Below are positions 7,164-16,482 of a stretch of DNA of 64,000 nt, one piece after another. Source of the stretch: JACVRW01 sp963837445 (GTDB taxonomy: Bacteria; Actinomycetota; Thermoleophilia; Solirubrobacterales; Thermoleophilaceae); contig CAWINK010000020.1 in assembly GCA_963837445.1 (NCBI GenBank), forward strand, positions 62,001 through 126,000. Reading direction: 5' to 3'. Under the pieces are notes generated by a model, which worked only from the letters and a program-made list of their open reading frames with translations, was not told where the DNA came from and searched no databases. The translations under genes and the position numbers were made by a program. Each line of letters starts with the position of its first letter. The first letter of the stretch is position 1.

Positions 7164-8800
7164 GCCTCGGCGCGGCTCTCGTGCTCCTCGCGGCCCTGCT
7201 GGCCGCCGCGGGCGCACCAGCCAGCGCGTACGCGGTCGATCCCGAGCGGCCGCAGTCTGAGACCAAGCCGCCGCGCTTCTTCGAGCACAGCGCGCGCGAG
7301 GTCGAGCGGATCGCATCACGCGCCGACAAGGTGCGCGAGGCGCGCCGCGACGGGCCGCTGGACCCGACCGCGTACACGAAGGGCATCGGCCGCTGGCAGG
7401 TGAGCTTCTTCCGCGACCGGCGCGAGGTGGTGCAGGTCCAGGTGGACGACCGCAGCGGAGCCGTGCTCGAGCAGTGGTCGGGCGACCAGGTGGCCTGGAC
7501 GATGGCTCGCGGTTATCCGGGCGCCTTTGGCCGCAAGCTGAACGCGCCGTACGTGTGGATCCCGCTGTGCGTGCTGTTCCTCGCGCCGTTCATCGACGTG
7601 CGCCGCCCGCTGCGGCTTCTGCACCTGGACCTGCTCGTGCTGCTCGCGTTCGGCGTGTCGCACGTGTTCTTCAATCGAGGCGAGATCGGGTTGTCGACAC
7701 CGCTCGTGTACCCCGTGCTCCTCTACCTGCTCGCCCGGGTCCTCTCCGCCGGATTCCGCCCCCGCCAGGGGGCGGGCCCACTGGTGCCGCACGCGCCGCT
7801 CGTGCTTCTCGTCGTCGGGCTCGTGTTCCTGGGTGCCTTCCGGCTGGGATTGAACGTGGCCGACTCCAATGTGATCGACGTGGGCTACGCCGGTGTGGTG
7901 GGGGCGGACCGGATCGTGGACGGCAACCAGCTCTATGGGGAGGGCTTCTCCACGGACGTCGAGCGCGGCGACACATACGGCCCGGTCAACTACCTGCTCT
8001 ACGTGCCGTTCGAGCAGGCGCTGCCCTGGAGCGGCCGCTGGGATGACCTCCCCGCGGCGCACGGCGCCGCCATCAGCTTCGACCTGCTCGTGATCGCCGG
8101 CCTGCTGCTGCTCGGAAGGCGGCTGCGGCGCGGCCCCGATGGCACAGCGCTCGGCGTGGCGCTCGCATACGGGTGGGTGGCGTACCCGTACACCGCCTTC
8201 GCGCTCGAGTCGAACTCCAATGACTCGCTCGTGGCGCTCGGCTGCGTGGCGGCGTTGCTCGCCGCGAGCCACGCGCGCGACTACGCAGCAGGGCTCTGGA
8301 CCGGTGTGGCCCTAGGGCTCGCCACCGCGGCGAAGTTCGTGACGCTGGCGCTGGCGCCGCTGTTCGCACGGCGAGAGCCGCTCGTGTTCGCGGCCGCGCT
8401 GTTGCTGGTGCTCGTGGCCGCGGTCGCCCCGTTCGTGCCGGACGGCGGGCTGCGCGAGCTCTACGACCGCACGATCGGATACCAGGCGAGTCGCCCGTCG
8501 CCCTTCAGCATCTGGGGCCAGGTGGATTCGCTCGGCTGGCTTCAGACGGCGGTCAAGGTGGCCGCGGCGGGCCTCGCGCTGCTCGTCGCGATGGTGCCGA
8601 GGCGAGTTGACCTGCGCCAGACCGCGGCGCTCGGAGCGGGCGTGCTGATCGCGGTCCAGCTCGCGGCCACGCACTGGTTCTACCTGTATGTCGTCTGGTT
8701 CGTGCCGTTTGTCTTCGTGGCGCTGTTCGCGGCTCATGCGCGGACCCTGCGCGAGCCGGCCGCCGAGCCCGCGGCGGAGTACGAGCCCGCGCTCGCATGA
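7130..8800 (+). CDS. Exported-N-terminus polytopic membrane protein, GT-C/GT87-like
   Basis: The open frame extends upstream, but GTG 7130 gives a clear signal peptide: Arg near residue 10, a Leu/Ala core and ASAYA at about residue 35. An extracellular segment of about 80 residues containing RWQVSFFRDRREVVQVQV follows, resembling a PepSY-like or sensor segment. After that come about ten membrane helices. Loop motifs such as VADSNVIDVGYAGVVGAD, YGPVNYLLYVP and ALESNSNDSLVALG resemble polyprenyl-phosphate-sugar-dependent GT-C transferases. The total is 556 residues. The start lies 34 bases inside gtrA, and the stop overlaps the next GT87 gene by 4 bases. The transferred sugar is unknown. Confidence 0.7.
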   Translation: MELPHRALARLSLGAALVLLAALLAAAGAPASAYAVDPERPQSETKPPRFFEHSAREVERIASRADKVREARRDGPLDPTAYTKGIGRWQVSFFRDRREVVQVQVDDRSGAVLEQWSGDQVAWTMARGYPGAFGRKLNAPYVWIPLCVLFLAPFIDVRRPLRLLHLDLLVLLAFGVSHVFFNRGEIGLSTPLVYPVLLYLLARVLSAGFRPRQGAGPLVPHAPLVLLVVGLVFLGAFRLGLNVADSNVIDVGYAGVVGADRIVDGNQLYGEGFSTDVERGDTYGPVNYLLYVPFEQALPWSGRWDDLPAAHGAAISFDLLVIAGLLLLGRRLRRGPDGTALGVALAYGWVAYPYTAFALESNSNDSLVALGCVAALLAASHARDYAAGLWTGVALGLATAAKFVTLALAPLFARREPLVFAAALLLVLVAAVAPFVPDGGLRELYDRTIGYQASRPSPFSIWGQVDSLGWLQTAVKVAAAGLALLVAMVPRRVDLRQTAALGAGVLIAVQLAATHWFYLYVVWFVPFVFVALFAAHARTLREPAAEPAAEYEPALA

Positions 8801-10002
8801 GGGGAGCCGCCCTCGCCCTGCTCATGGCCGGGTGGGCGCTCACGCTCTGGGTCGCGCCGTGGTCGGACGAGAGCGTGAACGACCTGTTGGTGTACCGCGG
8901 CTTCGTCGAGCCGCTGCTGGAGGGGGCGCTGCCCTACCGCGATTTCGCGTTCGAGTACCCGCCGCTCGCGGCGCCGGCGATCGCCCTGCCGGGCCTGCTC
9001 GGCACCGGAGAGGAAAGCTTCCGCTGGGCATTCGCGATCTGGACCCTGACGGCAGCGGCGGCCGTGGTGCTGCTCTGCGGCGCCCTGGCGCGGGCAACCG
9101 GCGGCGATCCGCGTCGCGCCATGCTCGCGGCAGCGCTGATGCCGCTCCTCTGCGGTGCGCTCGTGCGCACCCACTTCGATCTCTTCCCGGTCGCCATTCT
9201 GCTCGGCGGGCTGCTGCTCCTCTGCCGCGACCGGCCGCGTGCCGGGCTGGCCGTGCTCGGCCTCGGAGCGATGACGAAGCTGTTCCCGCTCGTGGCCGTG
9301 CCGGTGGCACTCGCGTGGCTCGTGGCACGCGGACGGCGCCGCGAGGCGTGGCAGGGCGCCCTCGCGTGCACGGCGACGATCGCGGCCGTGGCGCTGTTCG
9401 CCATCGCCTCGTCGCCCGACGGCGCGGTGGACGCCGTTCGCTACCACCTGGACCGGCCTGTGCAGATCGAGAGCTCGCCGGCGCTGGTCGTGCTCGGACT
9501 GGACGCCGCCGGCGCCGGCGAAGCGGTGAGCGTGTCGAGCCATCGCTCCGACGGGCTCCTGCATGACGCCGCCGGCGCGGTCTCCGCGCTGTTCGCCGGC
9601 GTGCTGGTCGGGCTCGTGGTCCTGCTGGCGGCCAGGGTGGGCCGTACGCCGCGAGAGCTCGTGCTTGCGAGCCTTGCGGGCACGATTGCCTTCGCACTGT
9701 TCGGCAAGGTGCTCTCGCCGCAGTTCGTGATCTGGACGTTGCCCCTGGGCGCGCTGGCGTTCGCCTGGCGGAGCTACGCGCTCGCCGCGGCCATCGCGGC
9801 TGCCGCCCTCCTGACCCAGATCGAGTTTCCCGCTCACTACTTCGACGTGGTCGAGCGCGAGCCGCTCGCGCTGGCGCTCGTGGCGCTCCGTAACGCGGCC
9901 CTGCTCGCCGCGCTCGTGCTCGCGCTGCGCGAGCTACAGCCGCGCGGGCAGGAGCAGCTGCTCGATCGCCGTCGCGCGACCCTCGCCGTCAGCGTCGATT
10001 AG
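8797..10002 (+). CDS. GT87-type (DUF2029) polyprenol-phosphate-mannose-dependent mannosyltransferase-like protein
   Basis: This polytopic protein of 401 residues has about ten helices. It carries the features of the GT87/DUF2029 group: DLLVYRGFVEPLLEGALPYRDFAFEYPPLA near residues 30-60 (the Asp and the YRDF-EYPP motif), RTHFDLFPVAILLGG, and LGAMTKLFPLVAVPVAL. In mycobacteria such enzymes add mannose from polyprenyl phosphate to cell-envelope glycans. ATG 8797 overlaps the previous stop (ATGA), so it is the second of a pair of membrane glycosyltransferases. The last 69 bases overlap the convergent ymdB gene. Confidence 0.85.
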   Translation: MRGAALALLMAGWALTLWVAPWSDESVNDLLVYRGFVEPLLEGALPYRDFAFEYPPLAAPAIALPGLLGTGEESFRWAFAIWTLTAAAAVVLLCGALARATGGDPRRAMLAAALMPLLCGALVRTHFDLFPVAILLGGLLLLCRDRPRAGLAVLGLGAMTKLFPLVAVPVALAWLVARGRRREAWQGALACTATIAAVALFAIASSPDGAVDAVRYHLDRPVQIESSPALVVLGLDAAGAGEAVSVSSHRSDGLLHDAAGAVSALFAGVLVGLVVLLAARVGRTPRELVLASLAGTIAFALFGKVLSPQFVIWTLPLGALAFAWRSYALAAAIAAAALLTQIEFPAHYFDVVEREPLALALVALRNAALLAALVLALRELQPRGQEQLLDRRRATLAVSVD

Positions 10003-10713
10003 GACCGCGTTCAGCCACGGGTTCTCGTCCGCGGTCTCGAAGCGCACGTTGGTGAGCTTGATGAAGCGCTCGAGTGCCTGCTCGCGCTTCACCCCGATCA
10101 CGCCGTCGCGCGAACCGGTCATCCCGACGTCGGTCACGTAGGCGGTTCCTCCCGGCAGCACGCGGGCGTCGGCGGTCGGCACGTGCGTGTGGGTGCCCAC
10201 GCAGGCGGTGACCCGCCCGTCGAGATGCCAGCCCATCGCCACCTTCTCGCTGGTGGCCTCGGCGTGCATGTCCACCAGCACGGCGTCGGCCCGGTCGCGC
10301 AGCTCGGCGAGCGCTGCGTCGACCTCCGCGAACGGTGAGCGGACCGCCTCGAGGTACAGGAGGCCCGACAGGTTCACCACCCCGAGCCGCATGCCGTCGC
10401 GCTCGACGACGGTGAAGCCGCGGCCCGGGCTGCCCTTCGGGTAGTTCGCGGGCCGCACGACACGCTCCTCGCGGTCGAGGTACTCGTAGACCTCGCGATG
10501 GCGGTAGGCATGGTTGCCGAGCGTGATCGCGTCGGCGCCCGTCTCGAGCAGCTCTCGCGCCGTCTTCTCGGTCACGCCCACGCCGCCCGCCGAGTTCTCG
10601 CCGTTCACGATCACGAAGTCGGGTTGATGGGCGTCGCGGATTCCCGGCAGCAGCGCGGCGAGCGTTCGCCGGCCTATGCCACCCACCACGTCGCCGACGA
10701 ATAGGAGCTTCAC
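9934..10713 (-). CDS. ymdB: YmdB-family metallophosphoesterase
   Basis: A 259-residue metallophosphoesterase of the YmdB/TIGR00282 family, which in Bacillus hydrolyses 2',3'-cyclic nucleotides and influences biofilm and motility decisions. The GTG at 10713 puts KLLFVGDVVGGIGRR at the N-terminus; longer starts are possible but add a non-conserved tail. Metal-binding motifs are GDVVGG, VNGENSAGGVG, LGNHAYRH, VDMHAEATSEK and GTHTHVPTADARVLPGG. Its 5' end faces the divergent ABC transporter operon with only 37 bases between starts, so the promoters must be closely spaced. Its 3' 69 bases run antisense to the GT87 gene. Confidence 0.92.
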   Translation of the reverse strand: MKLLFVGDVVGGIGRRTLAALLPGIRDAHQPDFVIVNGENSAGGVGVTEKTARELLETGADAITLGNHAYRHREVYEYLDREERVVRPANYPKGSPGRGFTVVERDGMRLGVVNLSGLLYLEAVRSPFAEVDAALAELRDRADAVLVDMHAEATSEKVAMGWHLDGRVTACVGTHTHVPTADARVLPGGTAYVTDVGMTGSRDGVIGVKREQALERFIKLTNVRFETADENPWLNAVLIDADGEGRATAIEQLLLPARL

Positions 10714-10750
10714 CGTGAGCGATTCTGCCAATCTGCGCGCGGTGGAGACA

Positions 10751-11452
10751 ATGACCGTCACCCTCGCGGCCGAGGGCCTGGTCAAGCGTTACGGCGATCG
10801 GGTTGCGCTGCGGGGCGTGTCGCTGTCGGCGAGACCGGGCGAGCTGATGGCGATCATCGGCCCGAACGGGGCCGGCAAGACCACGCTGCTGTCGATCCTC
10901 GCCGGCATCCACCGCCCGGACGAGGGCTCGATCACCGTGGCCCCCGCGGGGGTCGGCTGGGTGCCGCAGCAGGCCGGCGTCTACAACAAGCTCACGGTCG
11001 AGGAGAACCTCTCTCTGTTCGCTCGCCTGGAGCGCTGCCCGGACCCCGGGGCGACGGTAGAGCGCATGCTCGAGCTCAGTGACCTGGGCGACCGCGCCGG
11101 GGACCAGGTGGGAACGCTGTCCGGCGGCAACAAGCAGCGCGTGAGCATCGCCATCGGCCTGCTCGCCGAGCCGGACGTGCTGCTCCTCGACGAGCCGAGT
11201 GCCGCACTCGACCCGCGCCAGCGCGCGCGGCTATGGGAGTTCATCCTGCGGCTCGCGGGCGAGGGCACAACCGTCATCTACGCGACGCACAACATCCAGG
11301 AGGCGGACCGCTACGCCAACCAGCTGATCGTGCTCGCCGACGGCGAGCTGCTCTTCGACGGCGCGCCTCAGGCGCTGGAGCGCGAGGTGGGCACCACCGG
11401 TCTCGACTTCGAGGAGGCGTTCGTGGAGTTCCTCCACCGGCGCGGCCACTGA
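10751..11452 (+). CDS. ABC transporter ATP-binding protein (ABC-2 exporter type)
   Basis: The frame is open to 10676, but ATG 10751 has GGAG 4 bases ahead and starts the domain correctly (VTLAAEGLVKRYGDRVALRG), giving 233 residues. Walker A is GPNGAGKT near residue 38, the signature is LSGGNKQRVSIA, and Walker B is PDVLLLDEPSAALD, followed by the ATHNIQEAD switch His. It pairs with the permease starting one base before its stop ends, so they form a two-component exporter. The substrate is unknown. The downstream SnoaL-like gene is coupled to the same operon. Confidence 0.93.
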   Translation: MTVTLAAEGLVKRYGDRVALRGVSLSARPGELMAIIGPNGAGKTTLLSILAGIHRPDEGSITVAPAGVGWVPQQAGVYNKLTVEENLSLFARLERCPDPGATVERMLELSDLGDRAGDQVGTLSGGNKQRVSIAIGLLAEPDVLLLDEPSAALDPRQRARLWEFILRLAGEGTTVIYATHNIQEADRYANQLIVLADGELLFDGAPQALEREVGTTGLDFEEAFVEFLHRRGH

Positions 11453-12789
11453 TGCGCTGGCTGCTCCTAAAGGACCTCCGCATCCTGGGCCGCTCGCCGC
11501 TCCTGGTGGCGCTCCTGGTGCTGTATCCGGTCGTGATCGCGGTGCTGATCGGATTCGCGCTGTCGCGCGGGCCGGACAAGCCCGAGGTGGCCTTCTACAA
11601 CGGCCTCGAGGGCCGCTCCGCCGTGGTGGAGCTCGGCGGCGACCGTATCGACCTCGCCTCCGAGGGCGAGCGCCTGTTCGACGCCATCGATCCGGTCCGG
11701 GTCGGCAGCAGGAAGGAGGCGATCCAGAAGGTCAGGGACGGCGAGGTGCTCGGCGCGCTGATCATCCCGAGTGATCTCGCGACGAACATCCAGTCGTCGC
11801 TCGAGCCGGGGACCGTCGAGGTCTACTACAACGCCGAGGACCCGGCCAAGCGCCAGTTCGTGGAGAACACCATCAAGGCGCAGGTGCAGTCTGCGAACGC
11901 CGCGCTCACGAAGCGTGTCGCCGAGGAGGCGCTGCGGCTCCTCGAACTGATCAGCACGGGCGGCGAGTACTCCTTCCTCGGGCAGAGCTTCGACGTGCTC
12001 GGCCTCCAGCGTGCCGAGCAGATCCTGGCCCAGACGAAGGCCGAGCTCCCGGCCGGCTCGCCCGACCGAGCCGAGCTCGAGCGCGTGATCGCCTTCGGCA
12101 GGCTCGCGCGCGAGAACCTCTCCTTCTCCGATGACGTGCTCGCGGTCGTGGGCGAGCCGATTCGCGTGAAGGCCAGGGCGCTCGAGGGCGGCAGCACGTC
12201 GCTCAGCTCATTCGCGGTGGCGCTGGCCGTGGCGGTCTCGCTGATGTTCATCACGCTGCTGCTGGCGGCCGGAACGCTGGCGCTCGAGCGCGAGGAGAAT
12301 GCCTTCTCACGGCTGGTCAGAGGACTGGTGTCGAGGACCGGCCTGCTGGTGGAGAAGGCTGGGCTCGCCGCCGTTTGCTCGGTCGCCGTGTGCCTGCTGA
12401 TGATGGGGGGACTGGGGCTGTTCGTGGAGCTCGACTGGGGTCGCTTCCCGCTCTGGCTGGCCGCGCTCGTGGTGGGCGCGCTGGCGTTCGCCGCGCTCGG
12501 CCTCGCTATCGGCGCGCTTACGCCTGACGTCCGAGCGGCGTCGCTGCTCGCGTTCATGCTCTGCCTGCCGCTGGCCTTCCTGGCGCTCGTGCCCTCGGGT
12601 GCCGTGGCGCCGGCGCTCTACGACGTGATCCGCGCGGTGTCGGCGGCCTTCCCGTTCAAGCCCACTCTCGACGCGCTCGACGCCGCGCTCAACGACGCAG
12701 GCGGCATCGGCGGCCCGCTGCTGCACCTGGCCGGCCTCACGCTGGCCTTCGGCGCGCTGGGGCGGCTTGCGCTGCAGCGCTTCGCATGA
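11452..12789 (+). CDS. ABC-2 type transporter permease
   Basis: ATG 11452 overlaps the ATPase stop (TGATG) and yields 445 residues. The N-terminus is cytoplasmic (MRWLLLKDLRILGRSPLL), followed by one membrane helix. A large extracytoplasmic domain of about 220 residues is rich in charged residues. Five helices close the protein (FAVALAVAVSLMFITLLLAAGT onward). This is the YhgE/ABC2_membrane_3 topology used for drug, lipid or polymer export. The long external domain and conserved operon position point to an exporter rather than an importer. The stop overlaps the following SnoaL-like gene by 4 bases. Confidence 0.9.
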   Translation: MRWLLLKDLRILGRSPLLVALLVLYPVVIAVLIGFALSRGPDKPEVAFYNGLEGRSAVVELGGDRIDLASEGERLFDAIDPVRVGSRKEAIQKVRDGEVLGALIIPSDLATNIQSSLEPGTVEVYYNAEDPAKRQFVENTIKAQVQSANAALTKRVAEEALRLLELISTGGEYSFLGQSFDVLGLQRAEQILAQTKAELPAGSPDRAELERVIAFGRLARENLSFSDDVLAVVGEPIRVKARALEGGSTSLSSFAVALAVAVSLMFITLLLAAGTLALEREENAFSRLVRGLVSRTGLLVEKAGLAAVCSVAVCLLMMGGLGLFVELDWGRFPLWLAALVVGALAFAALGLAIGALTPDVRAASLLAFMLCLPLAFLALVPSGAVAPALYDVIRAVSAAFPFKPTLDALDAALNDAGGIGGPLLHLAGLTLAFGALGRLALQRFA

Positions 12790-13178
12790 CCCGTGAGGAG
12801 ATCATCCGCACCGCGTATGAGGCGTGGAGCCGCCGCGACATCGACGCGCTTCTGGCGGTGGTGCACCCTGACAGCGAGGCTCGCCCGATCCTTGGAGCCA
12901 ACATCGGCACGAGCGTGTACCTGGGGCATGATGGGTTGCGGGAGTGGTTCCGCGACCTTCACCAGGAGTGGGAGACCTTCGAGACCCGCGTCACACGGAT
13001 CGACGAGCGCCGCGACAGGGTGCTGTGCACGCTTGCGGTGCACGCCCGCGGGCGGGCGAGCGGCGTCGTAATCGACGCTGATCTGTACCACTTGCTGGAC
13101 ATACGCGACGGCTTCATACAGCGCCTTGAGGCGTTCCAGGATCACGAGGCCGCGATGAAGGCGCTCGAGGCCACCTAG
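12786..13178 (+). CDS. SnoaL/NTF2-like small protein
   Basis: A 130-residue alpha+beta barrel protein of the SnoaL-like NTF2 superfamily. The N-terminal helices (REEIIRTAYEAWSRRDIDALLAVV), the HPDSE turn, YLGHDGLREWFRDL and the closing strand FIQRLEAFQDHEAAMKAL are typical of this fold. Members include cyclases, isomerases and orphan stress proteins, so no reaction is assigned. The ATG overlaps the permease stop by 4 bases, placing it last in the ABC exporter operon. Its TAG stop forms the first bases of the TAGACT hexamer proposed as the hemB promoter. Confidence 0.8.
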   Translation: MTREEIIRTAYEAWSRRDIDALLAVVHPDSEARPILGANIGTSVYLGHDGLREWFRDLHQEWETFETRVTRIDERRDRVLCTLAVHARGRASGVVIDADLYHLLDIRDGFIQRLEAFQDHEAAMKALEAT

Positions 13179-13181
13179 ACT
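13176..13181 (+). promoter_or_regulatory. Candidate -10 element (TAGACT) for hemB
   Basis: TAGACT sits 10 bases before the hemB ATG, and the intervening string GAACTGTCGA has no ribosome binding site. It closely repeats the arrangement at 1749-1765 (TAGACT then GTCGAACAGCG). Spacing suits a leaderless hemB operon transcript. Confidence 0.45.
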
Positions 13182-13191
13182 GAACTGTCGA

Positions 13192-14167
13192 ATGGCCTTC
13201 CCGGCGACACGACTGCGGCGCCTGCGCAAGACCGGCGTGCTGCGCGACCTCGTACGCGAGACGCGTCTCTCGCCCGCCGACCTCGTCTACCCGATGTTCG
13301 TGCAGCTCGGTGAGGGCCGCACGCCCATCGACGCCATGCCCGGGATCGAGCGGATGTCGATCTCCCACACGGTTGAGGAGGCCGGCGAGGCGCACGCGCT
13401 CGGAATCCCGGCCGTTCTCCTGTTCGGGGTGCCCGCCGAGAAGGACGAGCAGGCCTCGGGCGCGTACGACGACGAGGGCGTCGTGCAGCTCGCGGTGCGC
13501 GCTCTGAAGGAGGCCCACCCCGAGCTCGTCGTGATCACCGACGTATGTCTGTGCGGCTACACCTCGCACGGCCACTGCGGCGTCGTGCTCGAGGACGGCA
13601 CGGTGGACAACGACCTGAGCCTCGAGCTGCTGGCGAAGACGGCGATCTCGCACGCCCGCGCGGGTGCCGACGCCGTGGCGCCGAGCGACATGATGGATGG
13701 CCGCGTCGGTGCGCTCCGCGTCGCAGCTCGACGCCGAGGGCCACAAGGACCTTCCGATCGTGGCCTACTCGGCGAAGTTCGCCTCTGCGTTCTACGGCCC
13801 ATTCCGCGAGGCCGCGGACTCGGCACCGTCGTTCGGCGACCGCCGCAGCTACCAGATGGATCCGGCCAACGCGGACGAGGCGGTTCGCGAGGCGCTGCTC
13901 GACGTGGAGGAGGGCGCCGACATGGTGATGGTCAAGCCGGCGCTGCCCTATCTCGACGTGATCCGGCGCGTGAAGGAAGCCACGCGCGTACCGGTGGCGG
14001 CCTACAACGTGAGCGGCGAGTACTCGATGGTCAAGGCCGCCGCGGCCGCGGGGTACCTGGACGAGGAGGCAACGGTGCTCGAGACGCTCACCGCGATTCG
14101 CCGAGCCGGCGCCGACGTCGTGATCACCTACCACGCGAAGGATGTGGCCCGATGGCTCAGCCGGTAG
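13192..14167 (+). CDS. hemB: Porphobilinogen synthase HemB (one frameshift)
   Basis: HemB condenses two 5-aminolevulinate molecules to porphobilinogen. The first half (MAFPATRLRRLRKTGVLRDL to MMDGRVGALR) and the second (SQLDAEGHKDLPIVAYSAKF to the stop) are in frames one base apart. One extra base near 13719-13724 joins them into about 324 residues, the usual length. A zinc-type cysteine cluster is present (DVCLCGYTSHGHCG, near residue 120). Both active-site lysines are seen, in VAYSAKFAS and VMVKPALPYLD. HemL, the enzyme before HemB in the pathway, is two genes downstream. The frameshift is probably an error because both halves are fully conserved. Confidence 0.9.
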
Positions 14168-15223
14168 CGAAGGTTCGGAGCCGAAAGGACGGGTCGGCGG
14201 TCCCGCTCGACGAGCTCGATCGCAAGCTCCTCAACCTGCTCCAGGGCAGCTTCCCGATCGCCGCGCGCCCCTACGCGCACGTGGCGGAGCTGGCCGGAGT
14301 GCCCGAGGAGGAGGTTCTGGGCCGAACCAAGCGTCTGCTGGACGAGCGCATCATCCGCGAGATCACGCCGATCTTCGACACGCGCGTGCTCGGTTACAGC
14401 TCGATGCTGGTGGCGGCCAGGGTCGATCCGGAGAACCCGTGGCGGGCGGCCAAGATCATCAACTCGCACCCCGGCGTCTCGCACAACTACCTGCGCGACC
14501 ACGACTTCAACCTCTGGTTCACGATCGCGACGGAGCCGGACTCAGCCCTGGGCCTCGACGGCACGCTCGAGCTGCTCGAGCGGCTCACGGGCGCCGAGTC
14601 GGTCCGCCAGCTGCCGACGCTGCGGCTCTTCAAGATCCGTATGGACCTGGAGATGGAGCAGGGCACCGAGGTACTCGCGGCGGCGGCTGAGGCGGTCGAC
14701 TACCGGGAGCCCGAGGCGATCGAGCTCTCGGAGCTCGACTACGCCGTGATACGCGCGACGCAGGGACCGATGGAGGTGGTGTCCGAGCCGTTCGCGGCCG
14801 CCGGCAGCCGAACTCGGCGTGCCGCAGCAGGAGCTGTTCGCGCACCTCGAGTCGATGCGCGAGCGGCGCGCGCTCCGGCGGGTGGCCGCGATCCTGTTCC
14901 ACCGTCGCGCCGGCTTCTCGGCGAACGGCATGGGCGTGTGGAAGGTGCCGGAGGAGCGCATCATCGAGCTGGGTCCGCGGATGGCCTCGTTCCGGGGCAT
15001 CTCGCACTGCTACCAGCGGCCCACCTACGCCGACTGGCCCTACTCGGTCTTCACCATGGCGCACGGGCGCTCGAAGGAGGAGTGCGACGCGATCCTCGAC
15101 TCGATCGCAGAGGACACCGGCATCGACGAACGCCGCACGCTCTACTCCTCGACCGAGTTCAAGAAGGTCCGCCTGCGCTACTTCACGGACGAGCACAAGC
15201 GGTGGGAAGCGGAGCACGCGTAG
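14152..15223 (+). CDS. Fused AhbA/AhbB-like (AsnC-family) siroheme decarboxylase homologue (one frameshift)
   Basis: This gene encodes two AsnC-like units in one chain of about 356 residues. Unit 1 (about residues 20-170) has LDRKLLNLLQGSFPIAARP, GVSHNYLRDHDFNLWFTIA and a winged helix. Unit 2 has LFHRRAGFSANGMGVWKVPE, ISHCYQRPTYADWPYSVFTM and TLYSSTEFKKVRLRYF. These are signatures of the siroheme decarboxylase subunits AhbA/AhbB and their NirD/L/G/H relatives, which usually form a heterodimer. One extra G near 14811-14813 separates the frames. The start overlaps hemB by 16 bases. Either siroheme decarboxylation or a haem-sensing regulator would fit the position between hemB and hemL. The family call is strong and the reaction unproven. 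Confidence 0.8.
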
Positions 15224-16482
15224 CTGCTGGCCGCTCGGCCGCTGCCTACGCGCGGGCCGTCCAGCTCCTGCCCGGTGGCGTGAACTCTCCCGTCCGGGCG
15301 ATGCGCTCGATCGGGCGCGACCCGATCTTCGTCGCGCGCGGCGAGCGGGCCGAGCTGATCGACGTGGACGGCAACCGCTACGTGGACTGGGTCATGTCCT
15401 GGGGCCCGCTGATCGCCGGTCACGCCCATCCGGAGGTGGTGGAGGCGGTGACCACGGCCGCGGCGGCGGGCACCAGCTTCGGGGCGCCCACCGAGGCCGA
15501 GGTCGACCTCGCCGCTGCGGTGGTGGCGCGCGTGCCCTCGGCGGAGATGGTGCGCATGACCTCGTCGGGCACCGAGGCATCCATGAGCGCGATCAGGCTG
15601 GCACGCGCGGTCACCGGCCGCGACCCGATCGTGAAGTTCGCCGGCGCCTACCACGGCCACGTGGACGGATTGCTGGCCGACGCGGGCTCGGGACTCGCCA
15701 CGCAGGGCATCCCGGCGAGCCCGGGGGTCACGGCTGCGCAGGCGGCGGACACGGTGATCGTCGATTGGAACGCCGAGCTCCCCGACCTGTCCCCGGCGGC
15801 GGTCATCTGCGAGCCGTATCCGGCGAACATGGGCCTCGTCCCACCCGACGCCGGCTTCCTCCAGGGCGCTGCGCGACTACGCGGACAGGACGGGAGCGCT
15901 GCTGATCTTCGACGAGGTGATCACGGGCTTCCGGGTCGCGCCGCGGGGGAGTGCAGGAGCGCGACGGCGTGATCGCCGGACCTGACCATCCTCGGAAAGG
16001 TGATCGGCGGCGGCCTGCCGGCGGCCGCGTATGCGGGCCGGCGCGAGCTGATGGAGCGGATCGCGCCCGCCGGCGACGTCTACCAGGCCGGCACCCTGTC
16101 GGGCAACCCACTGGCGACCGCCGCGGGGCTCGCCACGCTGCAACCTGCTGGACGAGTCCGCATATGCGGAGCTCGATCGGCTCACGCGGGCACTTGCGGA
16201 GGGCATCGAGGGCGTGGCACGGGAGGCGGGAGTCGACCGCATGCGTCGCCTGGACCACGGGCCTCCTCACCCTCTTCTTCGCAGAGCGTCCGCCGCGCAA
16301 CTACGAGGAGGCGAAGGCGTGCGACCTCGAGGCCCACGCGGCCTTCTGCCGCGGCATGCTGGATCGCGGCGTCTACCTGCCCCCGTCGCAGTTCGAGGCC
16401 TGGTTCCCCTCGCTCGCGCACGGCGACGAGCACGTGGAGCGGACGCTTGCGGCCGCGCGCGCCGTGTTCGCCGAGCTCATGA
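15202..16482 (+). pseudogene. hemL: Glutamate-1-semialdehyde 2,1-aminomutase HemL (multiply frameshifted as written)
   Basis: HemL converts glutamate-1-semialdehyde to 5-aminolevulinate, the precursor used by HemB. The conserved pieces occur in order but in changing frames: LLPGGVNSPVRAMRSIGRDP, MTSSGTEASMSAIRLARAVTGR, VKFAGAYHGHVD, GALLIFDEVITGFRVA, TILGKVIGGGLPAAAYAGR (PLP lysine) and GTLSGNPLATAAGLATL. Single extra bases are needed near 15864-15866, 15945-15949, 15971-15977, 16141 and 16241-16247. A sixth is needed before the end if the TGA of ATGA 16479-16482 is the stop. Removing six bases gives about 424 residues, the normal length. Start GTG 15202 is tentative. I judge the sequence faulty rather than the gene dead. 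Confidence 0.8.

Noticed and set aside
13192..15972. One 926-residue open frame covering hemB, the Ahb-like protein and part of hemL
   Set aside because: Domain order and the compensating frames show three separate genes; the long frame exists only because single-base shifts remove the stop codons.
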